Below are positions 27,601-35,319 of a stretch of 64,000 nt of DNA, piece after piece. Below the pieces are notes generated by a model. That model searched no databases. It saw nothing but the letters and a program-made list of their open reading frames with translations, and was not told the origin of the DNA. Position numbers and translations under genes: made by a program. Numbering within the stretch: the first letter of the stretch is position 1; each line of letters opens with the position of its first letter. The stretch is from Clostridiales bacterium (GTDB lineage: Bacteria; Bacillota; Clostridia; Christensenellales; Borkfalkiaceae): assembly GCA_015069465.1 (NCBI GenBank), contig SVIO01000004.1, positions 1-64,000 of the forward strand, given 5' to 3'.

Positions 27601-28075
27601 AAGGGAAGAAATAGAAGGCAAAGAAGAAATAGTTCCAGAACTCGATGTAAGGCTTTCTGCATTTATACCAGACTCTTATATAGATAGCAATGCCTTAAAA
27701 ATGGATGCATATAAGGAAATCGCTGAGATATCTTCGCTAGAAAGTGAAGTTGAGTTTAGAAATTCTATTATAGATGCATATGGTAGTTTGCCAGAAGAAA
27801 CAGATAACTTAATCGACATTGCCGTTGTGAAAATGTTAGGAACAAAACTTGGCGCTAAAAAAATTGTTGTCACTAAAGACCAAACATCAATTATAATGAA
27901 CGATTTTTCTATATTTTCATCGGAAAAGTTACAAAGTGCTATGGATAAATTTAGTGATTCGGTTAAAATTGCTATGTCGGTTGAACCAGCCATTGAATTT
28001 TTAAGAAATAGTGAGACAAATGCTGATATGCTAAAAAAGGTTCGTGCATTTATGGTTAGTGCTGTAAAAAACTAA
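24674..28075 (+). CDS. mfd: transcription-repair coupling factor
   Basis: The 1133-residue translocase removes stalled RNA polymerase and recruits UvrA. An N-terminal UvrB-homology module is followed by the RNA-polymerase-interaction domain (VGDYCVHETHGIGRVLG, about 475). The helicase core has Walker A GDVGFGKTEV, DEEQ box LDEEQRFGVEH and QLKGRVGRSDR, and a TRCF C-terminal domain ends the protein. It acts with uvrB and uvrA encoded 4 kb upstream. Confidence 0.98.
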   Translation: MLNKLLELKNRENSLSEFCSSIRQGIPLAVFGVSEPFKHYLTSLLDDKVLYIAKDILSAHSALKAVNEIAGKTAVIIPPKDELLLMAKAFSRDNSYNRISALDGIDKADVIIALPQTLMQTAPKKLYSLTLEKDCDYEQTDVIKELIKLGYQRVDTVVSQGTFAVRGDILDVFAINASNPYRIDFFGDTIEAIKEYDVETRQNLGYIGRIKILQSTEFIFADDDINSFKKLLKEEIESSNKNQRQRRNELLDDIELLIETKAYDRLDVLGVLFKDSATIFDLLPNETVVIFDEPKLINEVANLNYTEFIERYKSLLDGGEVFSFANKNLMDIDALKERLKKFRLVAMQTLSTAIPFFNPLKIINPQTSGVADYQLDFKEVFTDIDNWLKSGYSITVCTGDVKRADKFNFELSLKGIASAIETNGDLRGVDIRLQKLEKGFIFHEEKAVVIGSGNLFAKAPSSRARKTKQTFFSAPEVGDYCVHETHGIGRVLGNKKISSTEGTKDYIAVEYYGGDILYIPVEQMDILSRYLGSDKKPRLSKIGGKDFENIKKRVKESIKKMSFDLKKLYQEREELKGYQFTNDDELQNIFESKFPFEDTPDQITANQDIKNDMTSAKVMDRLVCGDVGFGKTEVAFRAVFRAIADGKQVAFLAPTTILTEQHYNTAVQRFSDFGIKIAVLNRFKSKKEQDKIILGLKNGDIDFVIGTHRLLSKDVEFKDLGLLVLDEEQRFGVEHKEKIKLLKSNIDAITLTATPIPRTLHMSLSGIRSISTINTPPKKRLPVQTYVCEQTDMLIKDALTREINRGGQAFILYNRVDSIFNFASSIEALLPNAKITVVHGQMDEKIMEQSIMQFYRGESDVLISTTIIENGLDLPKANTLIVIDADRLGLSTLYQLKGRVGRSDRLAYAYFTFKREKILSQNAFERLNAIVEFTEMGSGIKIAMRDLEIRGAGNILGAEQHGHMEKIGYELYSKLLREEIEGKEEIVPELDVRLSAFIPDSYIDSNALKMDAYKEIAEISSLESEVEFRNSIIDAYGSLPEETDNLIDIAVVKMLGTKLGAKKIVVTKDQTSIIMNDFSIFSSEKLQSAMDKFSDSVKIAMSVEPAIEFLRNSETNADMLKKVRAFMVSAVKN

Positions 28076-28114
28076 CAAAAATTTATTAGAATACCAAAAA
28101 AATTATGTATTTAG

Positions 28115-28143
28115 TTGCAAAAAATTGGTAGATAGTATATAAT
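28115..28143 (+). promoter_or_regulatory. promoter of the PrsA-like gene
   Basis: TTGCAA at 28115-28120 and TATAAT at 28138-28143 are 17 bases apart. Confidence 0.7.
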
Positions 28144-28186
28144 CTATAAGATAATATCAATTATGACTTAATTTGGGAGACTATTT

Positions 28187-30067
28187 ATGAGAAAGTTTTT
28201 CGTTACAATAACAACAATCTTGCTCGTTGGAGTTTTGTGCCTATCATCACTTTTTGGGTGCAAACTTATAACAACGAATACTGAAAGAGACATGAAACAA
28301 GTTGTTGCAACAGTTAAAATTGACGATGCACCAATGAAAACCATTTATAAACAAGACTTAGTTGTTGCTTATAACAATTACATCAATAATACCGGCGATT
28401 ATAGCACAGCGCCAAATGAACTTTTTAAGGAAGTAATAGACTCTCTAATCCAAAATGCAGTTCTCGTTCAATATTCAATGAAGCATTTTGCAGACAAGTT
28501 AGATATTTCAGGTGATGAAAAGTGGGAAATAGAAACTTATCTTGACGATAAAGATATTCTCGACTGCGAATACAATGCTTACTTAAAATTTGAAGAACTT
28601 GTTGATGGTTATATCAAAGACAAGCCAGAAGATAAAGTAGGCGATACTTATACGGGTTCTGTAAGGGTTGTTCCAACAGGCGCAACTGTAGAAACAGAAA
28701 TAGAAGATAGCAGAAAACAAAGATATATTGATACTTTCTGGCAAGAAATAATAGTTCCAAACTACAACGCATATGTTAAGACAATCAATGCGTTAAAAGC
28801 AAATGACCTTTTGGGTGATTATGAATACGGCGAAATTGATACTATTGAATATTTCAATCAAGTTTTAACTTCTTATCAAGAAGGCGTTCTTGTTGGAAAA
28901 CTTCAAGAAGACATTGAAAAAGAAGCACGCAGTGTTGTCGATTATAACAAGGTAAAAGAACTATACGAAATTAAGTATAATAGCCAAGAAGACAATGCTA
29001 GTTTAGATAGTGCAATATCAAGCATCGGTGCAAATAGCCCTATTTTATATGGACAAGATGGATACGGCATGGTATATCATATTTTGTTAAAAGCAGACAA
29101 GGCGATGACTGATGAAATTGCAGAGTTAAAAGAAAAATACAAAAAAGATAACGGCTCTCCTGCTTATGAACTAAGTGCTTATAGAACAGACAGAGCAAAT
29201 ATCTTTAAGGATATTACAGCGCAAGACCAAAGAACAAGTTGGATTGAATCTAAGTATGACTTCGGTGGCGAAACTACAGCAATAAAAGGATATACAAAAG
29301 CATTTACAGGCGATTATACGCTAAATAGTGAAGAGGCGTTGCCTTTCTTTGGTGATGTTGTTCACCTAAATGAACAAGATGTAAATGAAGATGATTATAG
29401 AGCAAGATATCGTGTTGATGATGTTAAGAAATTTAGTTTAAGCGAAATTCTTTCTATTATTAACGAATATTTGTATAATGGCTCGGCAGATGTTTCAAAT
29501 GTAACAGACCGTGCAGTATATACAGCAACAACGGTAAACCCTAATTACGATAAGAGGGTTAAAGAATTGATGTTTGCTTTCTCTCAAGACGACAGCGACT
29601 CAGCGCTTAACACTTATAAAGGATATGCTATTAAGCCAACACTCGATGGCACAGAAAAAGAAGAGTGGATGCCAGAATTTGCAACGGTTGGTAGAGAACT
29701 AATTAAAAAAGACCAAAAAACATTTATGCTTGTTGCAACAGACTATGGTTATCACATCATGTTCTTCTCTGAATATTTTGGAAACGGATACGCTTATGCA
29801 ACATTAGAAGAATATTTGAATAAAGAATTCAAGTTCTCTAATAGCGACATTACATCTTGGGAACAAGAGTTCGATTATATGGTAAATAATTATAAGGATT
29901 ATGAAAATACCAATAATTACTTATATGTATTATATAACGAACTTGCATCAACATATGTAGAACATGCTTATGAAATAGCAACTGAAACAATCTATGACCA
30001 ATATGCAGAAGACTCAAATGTTGTTGTTAGATACAAAGATGCATATAAAGATTTAATTGAAGAATAA
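28187..30067 (+). CDS. PrsA/SurA-like lipoprotein, degenerate foldase
   Basis: The 626-residue exported lipoprotein has a signal peptide ending in the lipobox LFGC (Cys25). A SurA-N-like helical segment (about 40-140, including EVIDSLIQNAVLVQY) and a second helical part follow. The C-terminal segment ATDYGYHIMFFSEY resembles the end of a parvulin isomerase domain. No complete parvulin core is seen, and the protein is about twice the length of ordinary PrsA. Clostridia commonly encode a PrsA-type foldase directly after mfd, which supports the assignment. The role is probably folding of exported proteins at the outer membrane face of the cytoplasmic membrane. Confidence 0.75.
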   Translation: MRKFFVTITTILLVGVLCLSSLFGCKLITTNTERDMKQVVATVKIDDAPMKTIYKQDLVVAYNNYINNTGDYSTAPNELFKEVIDSLIQNAVLVQYSMKHFADKLDISGDEKWEIETYLDDKDILDCEYNAYLKFEELVDGYIKDKPEDKVGDTYTGSVRVVPTGATVETEIEDSRKQRYIDTFWQEIIVPNYNAYVKTINALKANDLLGDYEYGEIDTIEYFNQVLTSYQEGVLVGKLQEDIEKEARSVVDYNKVKELYEIKYNSQEDNASLDSAISSIGANSPILYGQDGYGMVYHILLKADKAMTDEIAELKEKYKKDNGSPAYELSAYRTDRANIFKDITAQDQRTSWIESKYDFGGETTAIKGYTKAFTGDYTLNSEEALPFFGDVVHLNEQDVNEDDYRARYRVDDVKKFSLSEILSIINEYLYNGSADVSNVTDRAVYTATTVNPNYDKRVKELMFAFSQDDSDSALNTYKGYAIKPTLDGTEKEEWMPEFATVGRELIKKDQKTFMLVATDYGYHIMFFSEYFGNGYAYATLEEYLNKEFKFSNSDITSWEQEFDYMVNNYKDYENTNNYLYVLYNELASTYVEHAYEIATETIYDQYAEDSNVVVRYKDAYKDLIEE

Positions 30068-30076
30068 AACTTTTAT

Positions 30077-30106
30077 AAGGGCAATACGGTTTTCGTTTTG
30101 CCCTTT
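30077..30106 (+). terminator. terminator after the PrsA-like gene
   Basis: AAGGGCAA pairs with TTGCCCTT; the T tract is short (TTTATATT). Confidence 0.7.
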
Positions 30107-30158
30107 ATATTAGGTCAAAGTGCAAAACTATAAAATATTACAATTATATTGTTAAATT

Positions 30159-30746
30159 ATGATATTATTTTTTGATACCGAAACAACGGGGCTATATCCC
30201 GGACAAATATGTCAACTTTCATACATAATGCAAACAAAAGAAGGCATAAAATCAAAAAACTTTTTCTTTAGCGTTGATTATGTAGAGCCAAGTGCACTTG
30301 CAGTGCACGGCTTTTCGGTGCAAAAATTAAAAGACTTGTCTTTAGGCAGGAAGTTCTCTTTCTTTTTTGAAGAGATTTATAAAGACTTTGAAAAAGCCGA
30401 TTTAATATGTGCCCATAACACAAACTTTGATTTTTCGTTTATGCGAAAAGAATATGAAAGGTTAAATGAAACATTTTATATTAAAAACGAATTTTGCTCA
30501 ATGAAAAAATCAACTCCTATTTGCAAACTTCCAAGAAAGAATGGGGTAGGTTATAAATACCCAAAACTCAGCGAACTATGTGAGCATGTGGGAATTACAG
30601 ACTTAGAAATCAGCAATCAAGTTTGCTCTTTGTTTGGCACAAACTCATCTTTTCACGATGCAAGGTTTGACACTTCGGCACTATACTTGGCAGTTAATAA
30701 ATGCATACAATTAGGATACTTTAAGGACTTAAACGAATATTTATGA
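30159..30746 (+). CDS. DnaQ-like 3'-5' exonuclease
   Basis: The 195-residue protein is a DEDDh exonuclease. Exo I is FFDTETTG with Asp6 and Glu8, Exo II is HNTNFDFSFM, and Exo III is FHDARFDTSALYL. It is a stand-alone domain, unlike PolC or DinG fusions, so it may proofread or degrade RNA or DNA ends. It overlaps the PHP gene by four bases, suggesting a shared pathway. Confidence 0.9.
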   Translation: MILFFDTETTGLYPGQICQLSYIMQTKEGIKSKNFFFSVDYVEPSALAVHGFSVQKLKDLSLGRKFSFFFEEIYKDFEKADLICAHNTNFDFSFMRKEYERLNETFYIKNEFCSMKKSTPICKLPRKNGVGYKYPKLSELCEHVGITDLEISNQVCSLFGTNSSFHDARFDTSALYLAVNKCIQLGYFKDLNEYL

Positions 30747-31483
30747 TAAAGATTGAAACACACGCACACACAGGTGGAAGTTGGTGTGCATTATGCGAAC
30801 TAAAAGAAATTTTTAGGCACTATAAAAGTTATGGCTATGGTGGAATAGTTGTAACAAACCATTATTCTTATGCAGAATACAAAAGTCACGAGTGCAAAAG
30901 TTTTAGAGACTATGCAAAATACTTTTTATCCTTAATCGATAGTGCTATAGATATGGGCAAAAAGCATAATATGAAGGTGTTTTATGGCGCTGAAGTAAGG
31001 TTAAATAGTGATAAAACCGAGTATATGCTTTATGGTTTTGACAAAAACTTTTTGCTTGATAATGCAAACCTTTGGGAGTTTACGCAAGGTGAACTTTTTA
31101 AGATTGCAAATTTAAACGGACTATTTATGTATCAAACACACCCTTTTAGGCAGGGGGTAACGGTGGGCGATGCAAGGTTTATGCACGGCGCTGAAAGTTT
31201 TAACGGACACTTTCACCATGTAAACAATAACGTGCCAGCAAAAGAGTTTTGCAAGCAAAATAATTTAATAGAAATGAGTGGCACAGACTTTCACGACCCA
31301 GGTCAACCTGTTACTGCCGGAATTTATATTCCAGAAGATATAAACGATAATAAGGGGCTTGTTAAATACATAATGTCAAAAAAAGCAAAACTTGCCAATG
31401 AAAGAGATATGTATATCGACTGGCTAATTAAGTATAAGGCAAGTGAAGGCGTTATCCTAGATAGAGAAAACTTAAAAGAATAA
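30743..31483 (+). CDS. PHP-domain metal-dependent phosphoesterase
   Basis: The 246-residue protein has PHP-fold metal motifs: ETHAHTGGSW at the N-terminus, TNHYSYAEY, FYGAEVRL, QTHPFRQG and the C-terminal SGTDFHD. Relatives include histidinol phosphatase, PolC and DNA polymerase X PHP domains, and nucleotide phosphoesterases. The four-base overlap with a DnaQ-like exonuclease suggests nucleic-acid or nucleotide phosphate hydrolysis. The substrate is unknown. Confidence 0.88.
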   Translation: MIKIETHAHTGGSWCALCELKEIFRHYKSYGYGGIVVTNHYSYAEYKSHECKSFRDYAKYFLSLIDSAIDMGKKHNMKVFYGAEVRLNSDKTEYMLYGFDKNFLLDNANLWEFTQGELFKIANLNGLFMYQTHPFRQGVTVGDARFMHGAESFNGHFHHVNNNVPAKEFCKQNNLIEMSGTDFHDPGQPVTAGIYIPEDINDNKGLVKYIMSKKAKLANERDMYIDWLIKYKASEGVILDRENLKE

Positions 31484-31493
31484 AAAAATAAAA

Positions 31494-31528
31494 TAAAAAA
31501 ATCGGTTTTAATAAACCGATTTTTTTGT
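31494..31528. terminator. bidirectional terminator
   Basis: ATCGGTTT pairs with AAACCGAT, with A residues on the left and seven T residues on the right. It serves the PHP gene (plus) and the DUF4037 gene (minus), which converge here. Confidence 0.9.
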
Positions 31529-31544
31529 TTTTTTGATGTAAAGT

Positions 31545-32480
31545 TTAGCCTTCCATTATATGCATATTCCTAATTTCTGCATTTTTAATTTTGTCGGTTA
31601 CAGAGTATGCATGCGTTTCAAGGTTTAAGCAAGTTGCATCGCTAAGGTTTTGCTTTTTAAGTTCATTTATCAGCATTTTACAAAGGTCTTCAATAATTTG
31701 GCATTTTAAGTTAGATTCATCTAAACTATTTCCATATTCTAAAAGTCCTTCAAGCGAAGGCTCGCACTCAGAAAGAATTGGCAGGTCTCTAAGCCCCTTA
31801 AACGCCCATTTATAAAAAGGTTGATAAGTGTTGTTAATTAGATATATAGCAGACATAAAGTTTTTAACAAACTCGCAAATAGCAAAACTTGCACTACCCC
31901 TTTCGCCGTGAGATATGCACCTTGAATAGTTGTATTGACCAGATTGACCAGCAAGAATTAAGGCCTTAGCAAGTTTTTTTAGTTTAACATCGTGTGGATA
32001 GCCCTTCAAAAGATTATTTCTAACCTTCATAAAATCACTATTTTCCCCATAAAAAATCTTGCCGTTAGTTGCAGTTGATAGCGAGTGTTCTGGCACAAAA
32101 AACCACCATTTAACATCGTTTGGGATATCGCTAACCCCCAAAAACTTTTTATAAAAGTCTTCTATGATGATAACGCCGTGCCTGTCTCCACCAACGGGGC
32201 TTAATATCTTTCGCTTAAAGCCCATATATTCTCGTGGCAATTTTGCATAAGCCCTTTCTAACTTAAAGCCAAACTCATCATAGTCTTTTTGGGTTATAAA
32301 CATACAAAACCCCATGTCAAAATCATGGTCTTGACTAGATAAATCATCATAGCCATAACACTCAGAGCCTTCGCCTACAAGTCCAACAGTAATTTTATCA
32401 GCATGCTCACTAAACTCTTTTTCAATCATAGGTTTGCCGTAATCGTTAAAATAACTTAAAGCAAGGTCAAGTCCTTTCAT
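31545..32480 (-). CDS. DUF4037 nucleotidyltransferase-fold protein
   Basis: The 311-residue protein has a nucleotidyltransferase-like N-terminus: GLVGEGSECYGYDDLSSQDHDFDMGF holds the GS motif and the DxD acid pair, matching DUF4037 proteins. The rest is helical. Such proteins may be antibiotic-nucleotidyltransferase or minimal-transferase relatives; no substrate is known. ATG 32480 follows GGAG by six bases, while an upstream in-frame GTG at 32492 is less likely. It overlaps the TPR gene by 14 bases, so both are co-translated. Confidence 0.85.
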   Translation of the reverse strand: MKGLDLALSYFNDYGKPMIEKEFSEHADKITVGLVGEGSECYGYDDLSSQDHDFDMGFCMFITQKDYDEFGFKLERAYAKLPREYMGFKRKILSPVGGDRHGVIIIEDFYKKFLGVSDIPNDVKWWFFVPEHSLSTATNGKIFYGENSDFMKVRNNLLKGYPHDVKLKKLAKALILAGQSGQYNYSRCISHGERGSASFAICEFVKNFMSAIYLINNTYQPFYKWAFKGLRDLPILSECEPSLEGLLEYGNSLDESNLKCQIIEDLCKMLINELKKQNLSDATCLNLETHAYSVTDKIKNAEIRNMHIMEG

Positions 32481-33288
32481 AAATTTCTCCACTTAATTTT
32501 TCAAAATCATCAGCAATTTTATCATAGCCAAACTGCCTAAAAGACGGCGCACATTTTTCAAGCACGTAAGCATAATATCCATTTTGGACAATGCTTTCAT
32601 CAGTTAAAAGCCCAAAGGCAGTAAACAAGCAGTCAACTATCTTGTTTTTTTCTTGCATTTTATCGTATAGGTGAGCCATGTTTACATAGGTGATTGCGCC
32701 ATCTAAAAGTTTAGTTTCGCCTTCTAAAAAGTTAAGGGCGTTTTGATAACACATTTCAGCACCACTATAGTCTAAAAGGTCAACGAGCGTTAGTGCTTTG
32801 TTGTTATAAAAACCTGCTAGAAAAGGTTTGCTTTTTTCACCATTTTTGTCATAAATCTTAAAAGCCTTGTCATAAAGAGTAAGTGCTTGTTGTGGCTTAT
32901 TAAAGGCTTTAAGGGTGGTTGCCATATTAAGATAAATGGTTGCAGAAGAAAAGTTGTCTTCAGCCTTAAGCAAAGATATAAGTTCGCTTGCTCTATCTAT
33001 TGCTTTAAGGCCATTATCTTTGTCAAAAACCTTTCTTAAATGCCCCAAAAGTTCGTTTACAATAGAAAGTTCGCCTTGAAGGTCTAAAAGAGATTGTGCT
33101 TCTTTTTGCCAATAAAAAAGCAGTCTTCCTGCTTCAACATAGTCGTTTTTATTATAGCAAGCGTCAAGTTTTTGAATAATTCTGCTAACGGGAATTCGTT
33201 CTTTTGGCGCATTTTCATTTGGATAGTAAAAAGATTTGCCATCACAAAGTTTGCATTGTGGCTCTTTATAATCAAAAGAATCAAGCAT
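32467..33288 (-). CDS. tetratricopeptide-repeat protein
   Basis: The 273-residue protein begins with a Cys pair (CKLCDG, residues 14-19) in a loop that resembles a half zinc ribbon. Several TPR-like helical pairs follow (about 100-250), such as ATIYLNMATTLKAFNKPQQALTLY and FYNNKALTLVDLLDYSGAEMCY. It is a likely protein-protein scaffold. It is the first gene of a two-gene minus-strand operon with the DUF4037 protein, which it probably partners. A promoter lies at 33317-33345 and GGAG precedes the ATG. Confidence 0.85.
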   Translation of the reverse strand: MLDSFDYKEPQCKLCDGKSFYYPNENAPKERIPVSRIIQKLDACYNKNDYVEAGRLLFYWQKEAQSLLDLQGELSIVNELLGHLRKVFDKDNGLKAIDRASELISLLKAEDNFSSATIYLNMATTLKAFNKPQQALTLYDKAFKIYDKNGEKSKPFLAGFYNNKALTLVDLLDYSGAEMCYQNALNFLEGETKLLDGAITYVNMAHLYDKMQEKNKIVDCLFTAFGLLTDESIVQNGYYAYVLEKCAPSFRQFGYDKIADDFEKLSGEIYERT

Positions 33289-33316
33289 AATTGCTCCTTA
33301 AAAATAATATATTTTT

Positions 33317-33345
33317 ATTTTAACATACAAATAAAACATAATCAA
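33317..33345 (-). promoter_or_regulatory. promoter of the TPR-DUF4037 operon
   Basis: On the minus strand TTGATT (33340-33345) and TAAAAT (33317-33322) are 17 bases apart. Confidence 0.65.
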
Positions 33346-33364
33346 TAAAATTAGGAAAAAACAC

Positions 33365-33393
33365 TTGATAAAAAATAAATGATTTGATAAAAT
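33365..33393 (+). promoter_or_regulatory. promoter of tRNA-Gln
   Basis: TTGATA at 33365-33370 and TAAAAT at 33388-33393 are 17 bases apart, 13 bases before the tRNA. Confidence 0.75.
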
Positions 33394-33406
33394 AAATAAA
33401 AGTAAT

Positions 33407-33482
33407 AGGGGTATCGCCAAGTGGTAAGGCAACGGACTCTGACTCCGTCACTTCGTTGGTTCAAATCCATCTACCCCTGCCA
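33407..33482 (+). tRNA. tRNA-Gln (CTG)
   Basis: The acceptor strands AGGGGTA/TACCCCT, D stem GCC/GGC and anticodon stem ACGGA/TCCGT enclose the loop CTCTGAC, giving anticodon CTG for codon CAG. CCA is encoded at 33480-33482. One mismatch lies in the T stem (GTTGG/CCATC). Confidence 0.93.
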
Positions 33483-33483
33483 A

Positions 33484-33530
33484 ATAAATCAAAGCCACAG
33501 CCGTTTTAGACTATGGCTTTGATTTATATT
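33484..33530 (+). terminator. terminator of tRNA-Gln
   Basis: ATAAATCAAAGCCA pairs perfectly with TGGCTTTGATTTAT (14 bp). The T tract is weak. Confidence 0.8.
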
Positions 33531-33616
33531 ATACAATTAAACAAAGTTAATAATAAGTTAATATTTGTTTGATAAAATTATTATGTAAAATAATAAATGC
33601 AAGTTAGGGATTAGTT

Positions 33617-34360
33617 ATGGCAAAAAAGAAATTAGTTAAAAGAGGCAAGTGGTGGTTTAGGGGCTTAAAAACCTTGATGCAATGCCGTTATAAGGCACCA
33701 GAGTTTGTTTATCTTGAGGGTAAGCCTTTTGAAGACGGCTCTCTAATTTTAAGCAATCATGAAGGTACAGATGCACCAATGTCATTAGAGATGTATTTAG
33801 ATAAGCCTGTTAGAATGTGGGGCGCCCACGAAATGAATTCAGGTCTTATTAAAATGTACAAATATCAAACAAGGGTATACTATCACGAGAAAAAGCATTG
33901 GAACTTGCATCTAGCAAGGCTATTTTGCTTGATTGCTTCTCCACTTACAAACTTATTCTACAAAGGCTTAAATTTAATTTCAACATATAAAGACGTTAGA
34001 TTTTTTAGCACGATAAAAGAAAGTTGTAAGGCTATTCAAAATAAGGAAAACATCGTTGTATATCCAGAAGATTCTTCTAAAGGCTATTTGGCAACGCTAG
34101 AAGGTTTTTATGCAGGGTTTATGGTGTTTGCAGAGTCTTGCTATAAAAAATCACTTGATATTCCTATCGTTGTTTCATACTTTAGAAAAAAACAAAAGGT
34201 ATTTGTTTTTGATAAACCTATAAAATATTCACACCTTATGCAAAAATGTCAAACAAAAGAAAAGGCTATAGAATATTTACTAAATAGATGTAACGAAATA
34301 GGTGCTATGGATTTAAGCGAGTTTCTACCTAAACAAGATGACCAAGAAAAATCAGCATAA
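33617..34360 (+). CDS. PlsC-like acyltransferase
   Basis: The 247-residue protein has a glycerolphosphate-acyltransferase-like core: the catalytic motif appears as SNHEGTDAP (His-x4-Asp spacing reduced to HEGTD) and the substrate motif as VVYPEDSSKGY. It most resembles lysophosphatidic-acid acyltransferases, with both motifs altered from the usual NHxSxxD and FPEGTRS. It likely acts in membrane lipid synthesis or remodelling at the inner face of the membrane. The substrate is uncertain. Confidence 0.75.
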   Translation: MAKKKLVKRGKWWFRGLKTLMQCRYKAPEFVYLEGKPFEDGSLILSNHEGTDAPMSLEMYLDKPVRMWGAHEMNSGLIKMYKYQTRVYYHEKKHWNLHLARLFCLIASPLTNLFYKGLNLISTYKDVRFFSTIKESCKAIQNKENIVVYPEDSSKGYLATLEGFYAGFMVFAESCYKKSLDIPIVVSYFRKKQKVFVFDKPIKYSHLMQKCQTKEKAIEYLLNRCNEIGAMDLSEFLPKQDDQEKSA

Positions 34361-34385
34361 AAAATTTTTTGATTAAAGATAATAA

Positions 34386-34413
34386 AAAAAGGGCAAAATC
34401 TTGCTCTTTTTTT
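34386..34413 (+). terminator. terminator after the acyltransferase gene
   Basis: GGGCAA pairs with TTGCTC (one wobble), flanked by A and T tracts. Confidence 0.8.
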
Positions 34414-34453
34414 AACTTTAAAATAAAAAGTAAAACAAATTTATAAAAATCTA

Positions 34454-34482
34454 TTGACAAAGTTATTATATATTCATATAAT
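34454..34482 (+). promoter_or_regulatory. promoter of the mgtC-like gene
   Basis: Consensus TTGACA at 34454-34459 and TATAAT at 34477-34482 are 17 bases apart. Confidence 0.85.
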
Positions 34483-34519
34483 AAACAAAACATTTATTTA
34501 TAAGTTTTAAGGAGAAAAT

Positions 34520-35209
34520 ATGGATATAATAGCAAAATTTTTAGGGGATATATTTACCGGAAACCTAGCAGTTGTTGAATATATAATAAGGCTTATTCTT
34601 GCCATTGCTTTAGGCTTTTCTATAGGATTAGAAAGAAAAATGAGACTAAAAGAAGCAGGCCCAAGAACGCACACCATAATGTGTTTAGGAGCATGTTTAT
34701 TTACCCTTTTATCAATCGGTGCTTTTTCAGGCTCTGACCCAGCAAGAATTGCAGCGCAAATAGTTCCCGGAATAGGCTTTATCGGTGCAGGCATGATTTT
34801 CTATCGCAAAAACGCTATTCACGGCTTAACAACGGCAGCAGGGGTATGGACAACGGCTGCAATCGGTATGGCAGTGGGTGCAGGTTGGTATATAGTTTCG
34901 CTTGTTGCAACAACCTTAATAATATTTATTCAATACGTAATGCACACAAACTTTAAGGTGTTTAAAACAAGCAAGTTAATAAAGTTAAAAGTTGTGTTTA
35001 TAGATAATGATGGCGATGTTAGTGATATGGTAAGAAAAATGTTTGGCGTTGAGCGTTTTAGCAAAATCAGTGCCAAAAAAGAAGGTGAAGACTTTGTGTT
35101 TAACGTGGTTGTAAGCACTGATAAAAATATAAGTGCAAACGATATTCACGACATGATAAAATCAAACCAAAACATCTTATCGATATCTAGAGAAGATGAT
35201 GAAGAATAA
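34520..35209 (+). CDS. MgtC/SapB-family membrane protein
   Basis: The 229-residue protein has four to five membrane segments in its first 150 residues. The MgtC signature is seen in LGFSIGLERKMRLKEAGPRTH, GIGFIGAGMIF and LTTAAGVWTTAAIGMAVGAG. A soluble C-terminal domain (about 155-229) follows. MgtC proteins are linked to growth at low Mg2+ and to phosphate or ATP homeostasis; they are not proven Mg2+ transporters. It has its own promoter, start with AAGGAG, and a terminator. Confidence 0.93.
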   Translation: MDIIAKFLGDIFTGNLAVVEYIIRLILAIALGFSIGLERKMRLKEAGPRTHTIMCLGACLFTLLSIGAFSGSDPARIAAQIVPGIGFIGAGMIFYRKNAIHGLTTAAGVWTTAAIGMAVGAGWYIVSLVATTLIIFIQYVMHTNFKVFKTSKLIKLKVVFIDNDGDVSDMVRKMFGVERFSKISAKKEGEDFVFNVVVSTDKNISANDIHDMIKSNQNILSISREDDEE

Positions 35210-35218
35210 AAAACAATT

Positions 35219-35252
35219 AAAAGGTAGTGGCTAGATGGTCATTACCTTTTTT
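35219..35252 (+). terminator. terminator after the mgtC-like gene
   Basis: AAAAGGTA pairs with TACCTTTT and is followed by TTC. Confidence 0.75.
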
Positions 35253-35261
35253 CATAAAACC

Positions 35262-35290
35262 TTGACTTAAAATATGTATAGTGATAAAAT
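35262..35290 (+). promoter_or_regulatory. promoter of the two-component system
   Basis: TTGACT at 35262-35267 and TAAAAT at 35285-35290 are 17 bases apart. Confidence 0.75.
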
Positions 35291-35319
35291 ATATATAAAG
35301 ACATAAAGGTAGACAAAAA

